From Motacilla alba alba (Eukaryota; Chordata; Aves; Passeriformes; Motacillidae), in assembly GCF_015832195.1 (NCBI RefSeq), contig NC_052019.1, positions 47,681,016 to 47,745,015 of the forward strand: a stretch of DNA of 64,000 bases. Reading direction: 5' to 3'. Of the stretch, positions 41,210 to 51,542 are shown one piece after another. Within the stretch, counting starts at the first letter, position 1; each line of letters opens with the position of its first letter. The position numbers and the translations under genes are program-made. Under the pieces are notes generated by a model. That model was given only the letters and a program-made list of their open reading frames with translations, made no database searches and was not told the DNA's origin.

Positions 41210-41220
41210 GCCGCCATCTT
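41210..41220 (-). promoter_or_regulatory. YY1 site (AAGATGGCGGC)
   Basis: An exact match to the extended YY1 motif on the minus strand, followed on the plus strand by GCTTCC (an ETS-like core). In many CpG-island promoters this motif sits just downstream of the start site, on the strand of transcription. That would place a start near 41.22-41.27 kb on the minus strand. The ATG in the motif opens only a four-codon frame, so it could be a short upstream ORF or have no coding role. Confidence 0.6.
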
Positions 41221-41281
41221 GCTTCCTTCTGCTCCTTGGCGAGCGCGGCCGGGCCCCCGCATCAATATGCGCGCGGCGCCC

Positions 41282-41289
41282 TGACGTCG
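41282..41289 (+). promoter_or_regulatory. CRE-like site (TGACGTCG)
   Basis: Seven of eight bases match the palindromic CREB/ATF site, within the CpG island and 60-70 bases from the YY1 motif. The central CpG would be unmethylated if the island is active. A single short motif has limited weight. Confidence 0.4.
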
Positions 41290-41766
41290 GCGCCCGCCCC
41301 GCGCACCGCCCCGCGCGCGCGGCGCGGCTCCCCCCCGGTCCCCCCCCAGCGCGCGGCGCGGGGGCGCCCCCAGCACCGTCACCGGCGCCGTCCCCGTTCC
41401 CGACCGCGCGGGGCTTTTTTCCCGGCTGCTGACGCTCTTTCGGCCTTTTGGGGATTCCCACCCCCGCCCTCTTGCACCCCTCCGCCTTTTCTGCTTTACG
41501 CCGGTGGGTTCGCGGGACGCGGCGGGGCGGAGGGTACCGCCCTCCATGCGCCAGCCCCCGCCACCCCCCGTGGGACACCCCCCGTGCCGCATCCCTCCCG
41601 TCCCCGGGGGCCGGCGGCACTTTCCCACGGCCCCGGGAGCCCGTCTGCTGTGCGGCGGGCTGCTCTCCCCCCGGCTGCGGCGGGAGGCTTGGGGGCATAG
41701 CTCGGTAGTGCGCGGTGGCCGGCTGACAGAGTAAAAGAAAAGCCAAGAAAGAAAAGTGGGGGAGTT

Positions 41767-41783
41767 GGGGGGGGGGGGGGGGG
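41767..41783 (+). repeat. G17 homopolymer
   Basis: Seventeen consecutive G residues in the CpG island, just upstream of a possible plus-strand first exon. It is likely G-quadruplex forming, hypermutable and hard to sequence accurately, so its stated length may be wrong. Confidence 0.9.
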
Positions 41784-41812
41784 TCGACAAAATCTCCTCA
41801 GGCTTCTCCAAA

Positions 41813-41867
41813 ATGAAGTCCTGTGCCCGCAGACACCGGGCTGTCAGCGGGGATTGCTCAGCGCGAG
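41813..41867 (+). CDS. possible first coding exon (candidate 1)
   Basis: An ATG with A at -3 opens an 18-codon frame beginning MKSCARRHRAV. It ends in CGAG at a strong donor (GAG|GTGAGC), leaving phase 1. That is the phase needed to enter the exon candidate at 62286. The frame is Arg-rich and lies in GC-rich DNA, where open frames and GTGAG are common, so chance is a serious alternative. A competing first exon is proposed at 55031. Confidence 0.15.
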
Positions 41868-42319
41868 GTGAGCTGGACACTCGTTCCCGGGAGCGCCGGC
41901 AGCCCCGCGGCTCGGTGCGTGACGAGCGGGACTAGCGGCACCATTCCCAAACTATGGGCTCGTGGCTCGCCGCAGGAGAAATGGTGTCGTGCCCGCGACA
42001 GCTGGAGCCGCAGAAGGAGGTCTGGCTGCCGGTCCCAGCCCCGCAGCCCCGGGAGCGGAGCTTGGCGCTCCCCGAGCCTGCCAGCCCCCGCCGGCGGGGA
42101 CAGCTCCCCGCTGCCATCCCCTCCGTGCGCCGCTCGCCGCCTTTCACCGGCGGAGCTGGAGCCCTTCCAGCTGGGCAGCTGCGGGGAGCAGAAGTAAAAG
42201 TATGCAAAATCGCCTCTCTGGGAAGCGGCGCTGGGCTTTCACACCGCCGAAACACCGCCCGGAGTCCCGAGCGCCTGACGGACCCCCGGGCCGCCCCTCG
42301 AGCGGGTCCCTCCACTTAC

Positions 42320-42560
42320 CACTGCGCCAAGTAGAGCAGCCTACAGGCTGCTTTCCTTCGGCTTGTCCGGGACGCGTGCGGGGCCCGGGAGGATTTTAGG
42401 AGAGCATTAGCTTTCCGGCCAGGCCCTCTCCCCCTCGCCGGCCTGTCTTTCACCCCAGGGGGTGCCAGAAGAAGGTCCGCAAGCGCTGCGTTCATCGGTG
42501 GTGCCCAAGAGATGCTGAATCCCCGTCTGTCCCCTGCCTGGCAAAGGCAGGCTGGTGAAA
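42320..42560 (-). other. possible minus-strand first exon with strong donor
   Basis: Reading the minus strand, CAGTG|GTAAGTGG at 42320/42319 is a strong 5' splice site at the right edge of the CpG island. The upstream exon would start within about 250 bases, giving a non-coding or short coding first exon for a leftward gene. A pyrimidine-rich acceptor-like sequence ending at about 42179 (TGCTCCCCGCAG) could close a very short intron. No coding sequence was recognised. Confidence 0.25.
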
Positions 42561-45065
42561 CAGGGCTTCTGCAAGATGACAAATCCGGTGCATTTGATGC
42601 AGATCAGAGTGATTTCTAGGAAGTTCAGGTCATCACTGAGTAATTTGTTTTTCATATCACAGGTTGTACACTGAGTTTTGGTTTTACTTTAATTTCTGTG
42701 AAACATTTCAGAAGTACACTGGAGATAAAAGTTTGCCCTTACAACTTGCTAAAATACTGGTGGCAGAGTGTCACTTTGGTACCTTTGCGAGGTGACTCGT
42801 CCTCCCAACCCTTTGGAAAGGTGCTGGGCCGGTTAGCCCTATCCTGTAGGAAAGTGCCTGGGGTTTCTGACAAAGACCTCTGTGTTTACTTCTGCAGAGC
42901 TGACTTCAGCAGCATTTCGTGCAGACTAAATCTATGCAAATAGACGCAGGTCTCTCTCCTCTTGCAAAAGTAAATGATGCAAAAAATGGTTGAGGTATGC
43001 CACAATTGTGCCATTTTTTTTGTGCTTTCACAGCACTTGCTTGATTTCCACAGGCTTTAATCAACATTTAAAACTCTTTTAGGTTTGCCTGTTTTATGAA
43101 AGCCTGGGGTTGCTTTATCCCCTAGTGTGGCACATCCAGCTGACACGACAAGGAACGAACATGCTCAGCCTCTCAGTGGGTTCCAAGCGCTGTCCCGTCC
43201 CTAAGCTGCTCTAACAGCGCTGCGGACACCTCCATCCTCTGCACCATTTTGCTCTGCCCAGCCAGAGCTCGGCGTTGACAGGGTTTGGCGGGGCCTCCCT
43301 CTGTGCTTTTCTCCAGAAATTTGCATTGCGCTGGGAGAGGTGACCCTCCTTTGCATGGCTCAGATCCCTCCCGTGCCCGTGAGCCCTTTGTGGCTGGAAA
43401 AGGCAGGTGGCTGGTTTTGACAGGACGCTGCTGCATCGGAGCAAAGACCTATCTTCCCTTTGCATGAGCAAGCAGCTGCAAACCTGGGTAACTGATGGGG
43501 TGGGTAAAATGGAAAAAAAAGAAAGAAAACCCCTCTAACAACCACCAAACCCAAAAGCCACAAGCAGGAGTTTGAAACTGAGCTGGGATTCTTTTGTTTT
43601 CTGACTGTGCTCCTGTGCTGGAGATAAGGGACCACTCATGCATGTTTTACCTGCACATATGAATGTGAGAATCGCGTGCATTTTTTAAATGCTTCCTGAC
43701 ATAGGTGTGGTTCCCTTCCCTATTCTTTGCTCTCTCTCACTCTCTCTCTCTTTCAACTTTACTGCCCTAATGACAGCCTGTTGTAATCACGAGGCCCAAT
43801 AAACTCCGGAGCAGTCCTGCTGAACCAGCAGTACTGTCTTGCCTCCCGGAGCGCAAGGCACATTTACCGAGCCTCCCCTGCACCGCCAGCTTGTGCTCAG
43901 CTATCTCGACTTACAAACCTCCTAAGAGACCCGGTGCCATCCTGCTACGTCTTGCCAAACCAGGAACTTTTGGCTTCCAAGACAATGGCTTTCTGTTGTG
44001 CATACCCCTGTCAAATGTAGCGTGCTCTACAATGCATGTTACTTGGTAACTATTAGCAGCCCGATGGGAGGGACATGAACCTAAATTCTCCCTTGGAGTA
44101 GTTCTGTTTGCTTCAATGTATTTATTGAATGAGACATTTTGACCCGTTTTTTCTTTGCCGTATCTATCAAACGGGGAGAAAAATGACTGAACATTATCAC
44201 AGTGAGATGTTGCATAAACCCCCCCGCCCTCCAACTTTTTCACCCTTAAAGAGTTAGGGCAATAGGTCTTTTACCTCACAAACATGCCATTCCCTGACTT
44301 AAGCTGTATGCATTCCTCAAAGTAAGTATCTGCTGTAAAAAACAGACATGCAGCTCCTTTCGAAATGTGCTGAAATGCACTTAGCTCACACAATGTTCTG
44401 GAGCTGTTTCCAGAACTATCCCAGCCACACAATTTTTTTCATGGGCAAAACTACAGGTGAAAAGCATCCTGCAATGAGAGCATTTGAGTGTACAGCGTGT
44501 AATTACACACAATAAATCCAGCGGTTTCAAAGAGCGTGGGCCTTGCCCTTCTGCTAGAGGAAAACTTCCTCACTGTCAAGGATGTTGGGGTGGCTAGGAT
44601 GAGAGTTACAGCCAGATTCCTGCTGCGGTGAGCAAACCTGACAGACTTACTGAGGGAATGTAATGTACGTGGCCTCCTCAAAGCCCCAAATGAAACATCC
44701 AGAGAGATGTACAGTGCAGATAATATTTCATCTTGTACCCTGCATTGCAGAATAAGTGGGTTTGTATTAGCTACCCACTTCACATGGCTTGCAGGGACAA
44801 ATTGAACTCTGACTTTGAATTTCTGTGCAATAACCAGTTCAGAGCCGTAATTCAATTGTTTCTACTGAGACTTCAACTTTTTGTGTTGTTTTTATTCATG
44901 TTGTCTTGCCCCCATAATAAAATGTGAACAGTTTTGTGAGGTGAGAGGAAAGAAATTTGCTAGATACCCCATTTCACCTCCTTGAGCAAACCTCTGGAGC
45001 CCAGAGAACTGTCTGCTGTGATGTGATGGGCCTGCAGAAAATCTCTTGTGTCCTTTCTCCACACA
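42541..45065. other. non-coding stretch, moderately GC-rich
   Basis: Contains a CT microsatellite (43729-43753) and no recognised repeat family. Frames at 43.2-43.5 kb on the minus strand are weakly coding-like in composition, but they lack matching splice pairs and resemble nothing known to me. Confidence 0.5.
43729..43753. repeat. (CT)n microsatellite
   Basis: About 12 CT units with one CA interruption near 43739-43740. A simple repeat with no recognised neighbour. Confidence 0.9.
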
Positions 45066-45153
45066 GACATTTGTCTCTGTCGAGGGATGCTGATTTCTCA
45101 TGGGCCCATGTTTGGATCACAGCAGCATCCACCAGAAGCCCTAGAGGGACAAG
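45066..45153 (+). other. exon-like segment, unproven
   Basis: An excellent pyrimidine-rich acceptor (ending CTCCACACAG) precedes an 88-base segment that ends in ACAAG at a GTGAGG donor. Two frames are open throughout. One enters and leaves in phase 1, which would let it sit between the candidate first exon at 41.8 kb and the exon at 62286. Codon third positions are not biased, so it could equally be an untranslated or non-coding RNA exon, or chance. Confidence 0.2.
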
Positions 45154-48100
45154 GTGAGGGAAAGGCAGCAGGATCAGTTCAGTGAGCCGTTGTTCTGCTT
45201 TGGTTTATACTTTCAGCAGGGCTTTTTCAGGTGCTGAGACATCTGCTCACCCATGAGCTTGAGAGTCCAGCCTCAGAGCTGAGGGATCACACTGGTGCTG
45301 GGGCTGCAGCCCTGCCAGCAGGCAGCAGGAGGTGGCTCTGCCAGACTCATGTTGATGACAGGATGCCACCTCACGTTTTTCCCCCGAATTCATCAAAGAT
45401 CATTATTTATCATGTGTTTGCATTACTACCCTGGACTGTAAGGGACTTCTCCAGCACTGCAGAGATGAGTTGTTGCAGAGGGAACACATCTGTTTGGGAG
45501 CGAGGTGTCCAGTGGCTGGGATGCTGTGATGAGTTGTCTGCCCAGTGCTGTCAATCTGTTGGTGGGAGATGTGTGTTTCCTAAGAGCTGTAGATGGCTCA
45601 GCTTTTAAACCCTTGGCTTTTGCCAGTAGGTGTAGATGTCTTTGTGCTGCTGTTCATTGTTTATGGCTCTAAGGTGACTGTAGTCTTGTGATTGCTAAGG
45701 CATTTATGACTGGAAATCCTGAATTTTGGCACCCTAGACATCTGCTAGGGGCAATTCCTGCCCCCAGGATCATGGTTGGGATGAATTCCCAAGGGGAAGG
45801 AAGCCTCTGACAGAGAAGAAGGGGTAAGGGAGGCTTAAACAGAGGTGAAGCAGAAGGACCCTTTCGGAAGGTACAGCTTGTCCTTTTGGGATCCCAAGCT
45901 TGCTTTCTTACCGTTGTAGGAGTAAAATCTTGAATCCTCTACGCAAGAGAAGCAGAAGCTCTACTCATGGGATGTAGGGGAAAGTCTGGGCTGAGAGATG
46001 GGTAACCAGGTCTGCGGTTACTCCTGAGGAGAGGCACTTTGTTGACTTCTGGTAATAACCTTCCAAGAAAGGGCCAGAAGCTGACCTGCAAAGAAAAAGC
46101 ACTCAGCAATGTGATACAGATCCTAGATGCAGCTGAGTTGGTGACATTCAGGATCAAAATAAATTCTTCTTGCTCTGCTCACCCCCCTCCCTGGCCTGCC
46201 AGCATTGCTCATTTGTGTTCACTCCTGGACTGCAGCACCTTTGGGAAAGGCAGCAAAGCTGGGAAAACAAGTGCATCAACCCAGTACCACAGACCAACAC
46301 ACGCAGGGGGACAGGAGCAGAGTGCATGGTTGCGCTTCCCCAAAACACCTCCCTGTGAGCAAAGACGGCAGCCGGTCTCACTCCGTCAGTCAGGCTTGCT
46401 GTGGAATGTTCTCCCACAGGCAAATGTCTGTCACAGCAAAGCGTGGTGAGCTGTGCTGTTTCTGTCGAGTGCATTACGCAGCCATCAGGTGGCTTGAAGC
46501 TACGCCATCAGTCAATCCAGCTCTGGGGAGGAAAACTGTGCTTTTAACCCTCCTCAGAATCATTGAGCAGTGACGTGCAACCAGGACTGCTGCACTGGTG
46601 TCAGGTTCTGTGTGTGACAATGTGCATCTCTCACTGAATTTCTGGGCTAAAGCAGCATTTGGTAGCTGTATCCATCCATTCCCTGATTGTTGGAAGAATT
46701 AAAATCCTTAGACAACCCCTGAACTGTGAGCATTTTGCAGCTGCATGAATAACTTAGGGCTCAAGTGGACTGGGCAGGAAAGGCATGCTACGGCTGCCGA
46801 ATCCTTTACTGATTTTTTCCTCCTGCCTTCTCCACTGGTGTTTGGTTTTCTCCTTATCTTCAAAGCCTTCCGCAGCCTTGTGGGTGGCATCCTGGCGTGG
46901 ATCCTTACGCGCTGCCCATGGGATTTGCTGCACTGCTCAGCATCACCTCGCTTGCTGGCAGCTCTTGCCCTGTGGCTCTGCAGCAGCATTGAGGGAGCAG
47001 GCAGGTGGAGGAGACCCTGGAGTCTCCTGTGTACTCCTCCAGGTCTCTGCTGATGACAGTGATGGAGGGGGATCCCTTGCATATGATGAGCCCTGAGTAG
47101 CAGTGTGAGCAGAGCCTGTGTGAAGCAGGGTGCAGGAGGCTTTTGCAGGAGTTTGGTGCTTCTGTTGCTGGAAATCAGCAGTGTTCACTCTGCTTTCCCA
47201 GTGTTACCAAAAAGTGTCCCACTTTGAACAGTGGCTTGTTTTCAAGGGCTTCTCTCTCATCTCTCCCTGTAGATGACTTTTGCTCAACTACAAATTGAAC
47301 AGGATGGATGGAAGGCTAAATTCCTACAGCTGCTGGGCCCTGAGAGGGGCTCAGTGTCTTTTCTCTCTGGAAACTGACTTCATATTCCTCAGAACATCAT
47401 GGTAGAAAATGAAGGAGTGACTGAGCAGTGATCTCCTGAAACCACATTTTCAAATTAGGTGTCTGAAAACAGGCTTCCTGTGTCTGTAGCACTGAGGAAA
47501 GATATCTCTGTTCCAGGTGAGCTTGATGTCCCCTGGTGACACTAGTGACAGTGCAGTAATCAGTACTGGTCCCTTTCAGTTAGATATTTTCCAATGTATA
47601 TATTTTAACATACAGCTTTAGGTATCAGGAATTTGGTCATTTTCTACAGTTCATCTCTCAATTATGAAGGAAGAGGTTTTGCTGTTAACTGAGACAAGTC
47701 ATGGATATGTGCCACTTCTTGCAGTGCAGCCTCTGATTTCCTGGCATATAATGAAAGCTGGCTCCTAAGAAACTCTTGCAAAGGGAAAAGTGCCAAGGGA
47801 AAACTAGAAGGGACTGATGAGACAGTTAAACAGGCTGATACACAGACACTTGGGATATGATACAGCAAATGCCAGTCTTTGGAAGGAGCCTTCGTTGTGT
47901 GCCTGGGCAGGAGCTGGGAAAGGCAGGGGCTTCAAAGTTCTATGACTCAAAGAGCTTTACTTTTTCATTTTTAATCATTAGTCATTTTAACAAGCTCAGT
48001 AAGAGTTTACTTGTTGATTTCCGTTCTCCCAGTGCATCCAGATGAAAAGCCCAAACCTTTTAACGGGGTTGCCATTGCCCTGTGACTCAAAAATTCTCAG

Positions 48101-51100
48101 CCCTTGAGCAGAAGTGTCATGTTTGTTTATATCCTTAGTGCAGGCACAATTATATTGAGTTAAATTCTGCTTAAATCAATTTTACCCTGTAAATGAAAGC
48201 TAGATACAGAGCTAACTGCTTTGCAGCATGCATTTAAGCAGCTAAATAGTGTTCAAAAGCAATGTAAATGCATGCGTGCCAGTGATCTCTTCAGTGTGGA
48301 TTTTCTAATCTAGAAGCAATGTATAAAGAAGATAAACGTTGTAGCTGTCTTTGTCTCTTTTGATTTCCTTCTCTGGCAGAGCAGTTTGTCTGTGGTCCTA
48401 GCTGAGCTGTCAGCTTGCTTTGATTTTTTCTTACATGCCTGCTACTGATTTAGGCAGGGAGTCAGCACCATATCTCCTCAGGGGCAAGACACCCAAGGAA
48501 CACACATTTGGACATGAACTGGCAGTAGCCTAGGGTTTTGCAGCTCGAGGAAGGAGCTGTGCATTCAATCCTTTTTCTTCGGGTGAAAGTGGGGATGTTA
48601 TATACAGTTGCCCTTCTGCCCTTCTTCAAAAACCTGTTGAGAAGCTCTGCTGAAAGATGCAAACATACATCAGAGTCACAGTCACTGCATTGTGTTAAAA
48701 GGCACATTTTTATCTTAGGATTTGAAGAGCAAGAAGAGTAGACTGTCAGAGCTCAGCAGCTGTGAGGCACCAGCAGAGGCCCTTGCCACCCTGAGCAGCT
48801 TAAAAACCCCACAAATTCTCTCTTCTTTCAGGAAAAGGCAGCTGCCTTCCTGGCTCATTGGGGCAGCATTCACTATCACAAGGTCTCTTCTGCCATCCAA
48901 ATGTGACAATGTATGCCCCTTTCTGGCTGACAGCGGGGTGATGCAGGTGGGATTTGCTTTTGGTCACTGGCATCAGCAGGTACTTTGGGCAGGCCTGAGG
49001 GCTGGACTCCAAAGCATGTTCAGTGGTCAGCCTTAAACTGGCAACATTCACCTTAGCATGCAGCCACTGCCTCCAATGTAGTGTGGCACTGTCAAAATGA
49101 AAAATAGCTGTACTGCTTCTTGGGGGTGGCAACCTTCTCTGTCTTCTGCTTCCCTCAATAAGGTGTTGAGAGACAAGGAAAAGAATGATTATATGAACCT
49201 GGTGAAAAGTTTAAAAAAAATATAGCTGTTGGGATGATGTCTGCCTTGCTAATTCCATCTCTAAAAAATTAGGAGACATATTAAGAAGTAATTGCTCTGA
49301 TAGAAGAAGGTTATCTGTGACCAAGGACTCTGACTGGCACATAGTCTGCAATGTACTTATCTTATTTCCTTCCACAAAAAACTGTGGATGAGCTCTCCAC
49401 CTCTTTGGCAGGATCCTCAATTTTCTTCAGAACCAAGGGAGTGGGGATGCCACTGATTTGAGGTCCCTAAGCTGAAGCACCTTAAGGGGCACAATTTTTA
49501 GAAGATATTTTATTTGTCATTTTTAGAAAATTCAACTGCTGGATGTTTTCAGGACATCTCAAATTAGAGACTCACTTTATGAGATTTTTGCTTCCAGTCC
49601 TACTTTGCTTTACTCTTCCATTTGTAAATAAGAACACTAATACCCTTATCAGCAGAGGGATTTAGCAAAGATAAACAGATTTGGTTTTAATTCTTTCAGA
49701 AATCATGCCAGAAGTACAGAAAATAAACAGGAAGTATTTGGATATTTAGCACAGAAGCAAGCCAGGATTTAGCAGGCACCACAGAGACTCTGGGGGACAG
49801 ATTACAGCTTGGAAAGACAGATATGGAAGGGCACAGCTGATTTAGGAAAACTACACAGAGAAAACGGGGGTTAAATTTTGCAACAAATACCAGGAAAGGC
49901 TGTTCTTCATCTGACATTTGTGAGGAAGCAAGAGGAAGATTTATTGAATGACTTTGGAGACAGATAAGAGGAAAGAGAGGAGGGTGTCAAGAGGAGGGTT
50001 GTACAGCCCTCTTGGTGGGAAGGGAGTTGTTTAGGAGGGTGCTGCACAAGCAGCTGCTGAGCAGTCACCCCCTGGCAGTGATGGGCACCTGCCCCCTGCC
50101 CACAGGTGCCCAGGAGGGGCACGGGCTCAGCATCAGCAGAACAGCTGCTCTGGAGCCAGCAGCCCAATGGTGCTGTGCAAGGGCAAAGTGTGTCCCACAG
50201 GGAGGTATCCTCTGGTGTTCACAGCTTGGTGAAGCTTTGGATGGAGAAATGCAGCCAGCTGGAGAGCTTCCAGTAATGAGGGAGTTCAGAGGTCATCTGC
50301 AGGAATGACAGCTTATACAGCACAGCTCTCCCCCATGCAGAAGGGTTTGGAGTTGCTGAATTGGGATTTTGGCAGCTGTGAGGACATGGTAAGTCATCTG
50401 CTCCATGTTATATTCTGTTAAAATGCTGAGCATCAATTGCCCTTCACATCCTCTGGAAATAAAGCAAGGAAAACTGGGGCTAATTGGCAGCAATGTGCAT
50501 CTATTGCCAGGATAATAATTTCTGACTGTAAAGATTGTTCTGCACTTAAAGAAGTTGCCTGAAGAAGGTAGTACACCAGAGGCTCAGCAGGGTAAGGCCT
50601 GTCAGGAAACATCCACACAGGCCAAGGATGGACCAGAAACCACCTACAGTCCTTCAGAGACCCGTGTTTGCGTCATGTCAAGAAAATGACGGACTTTGTT
50701 TAAGAGTCTCAAGAAGAACAATAATGTCGTGGTTGGAGACCATGCAGAAAATAAAATCTGGGTGCTTGGAGTGAGGCAAACAGCAGAGAGGTGCCATTGC
50801 TAGGCTGTCCACACTTAGGGAGTTACAGAACACATTGTCACAAGTGAAGGAGGGGGCACACCTTGCATTGCTCTTTGCTAGGATGCCAGGGGTGGACTGA
50901 ACTCGGAATCAGATGAAGATAAAAGAAAACACAATAGATGAGGGCTAAATTCAGCCTGAAAGGTTCTCATTGTTAAGAGCAAGTGGCATTTTTTTTATTA
51001 AATTGTGGAATAATTTAGCAGGGGAAGAGCCTTGCAATCAAGGGTTTGTCTAAAACATGTCATGGTGCTTTAGCTGGTTACCTAAAGGCTGTGCTGTGTG

Positions 51101-51519
51101 GGAAGTCAGAAAAGATGATTCTGTGGTCCAGTTTAGTCAATGGATCACACTTTTAAGCCATTTGTGCTGTTACTGTGACTAAAGCATGACACAAACCTGA
51201 AGATGTCTGCCCTGTTGCTGGAGGTCTATGCAGAGAGCAGATGCCTGGCATTCCAAAGTGAACAGATAAAATCAAGATGTCCCATGCAAAAGAGTTGTAA
51301 TGGTATTAATTTCACAGTCCTTCCAGGGCTTTTGAAACCAGGGATTGACAGAGGAGTCAAGAGAGGTGGCTGCTAGCCCACTAGGGAGCTCGTGAAGCTC
51401 CCACATGTGTCCAGATTATCAAAGAAACTTTGTGGTCTGTTGCTGTAGGGCTCCTGTGGCTTTGACTGTTTCAGCTGGCTGTGCTTCCCTGCCAGAGCTT
51501 TTCTTAATTCTCAAGCAGC
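45154..51519. other. non-coding stretch, no gene recognised
   Basis: Moderate GC content with many open frames of 60-136 codons on both strands. None has a clear splice-site pair with biased codon composition, and none resembles a known family. No interspersed repeat was recognised. If a plus-strand gene starts at the CpG island, this is its first intron. Confidence 0.5.
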
Positions 51520-51542
51520 AAAAAAAAAAAAAAAAAAAAAAA
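51520..51542. repeat. A23 homopolymer
   Basis: Twenty-three A residues following CAGC. It could be the relic of a retroposed poly(A) tail, but no recognisable retrocopy or target-site duplication lies upstream. Confidence 0.9.

Larger units (their letters stand above)
40430..42540. promoter_or_regulatory. CpG island promoter, possibly bidirectional
   Basis: About 2.1 kb of very GC-rich sequence with CpG at or near the expected frequency, in sharp contrast with the depleted flanks. It contains an exact PBX-PREP decamer, a YY1 site, a CRE-like site and GC boxes, with no clear TATA box. That is typical of a dispersed-start promoter of a housekeeping or developmental gene. Donor-like sequences leave the island on the plus strand (GAG|GTGAGC, exon end 41867) and on the minus strand (GTG|GTAAGT, exon end 42320). 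Transcription may therefore start in either or both directions. The downstream gene cannot be named from this window. Confidence 0.93.

Noticed and set aside
40450..42400. Very long open frames on both strands (up to 409 codons) inside the CpG island
   Set aside because: Stop codons are rare in such GC-rich DNA, and frames are open on both strands and in several phases at once. The products are low-complexity Pro/Arg/Ala/Gly with no domain, so they are composition artefacts.
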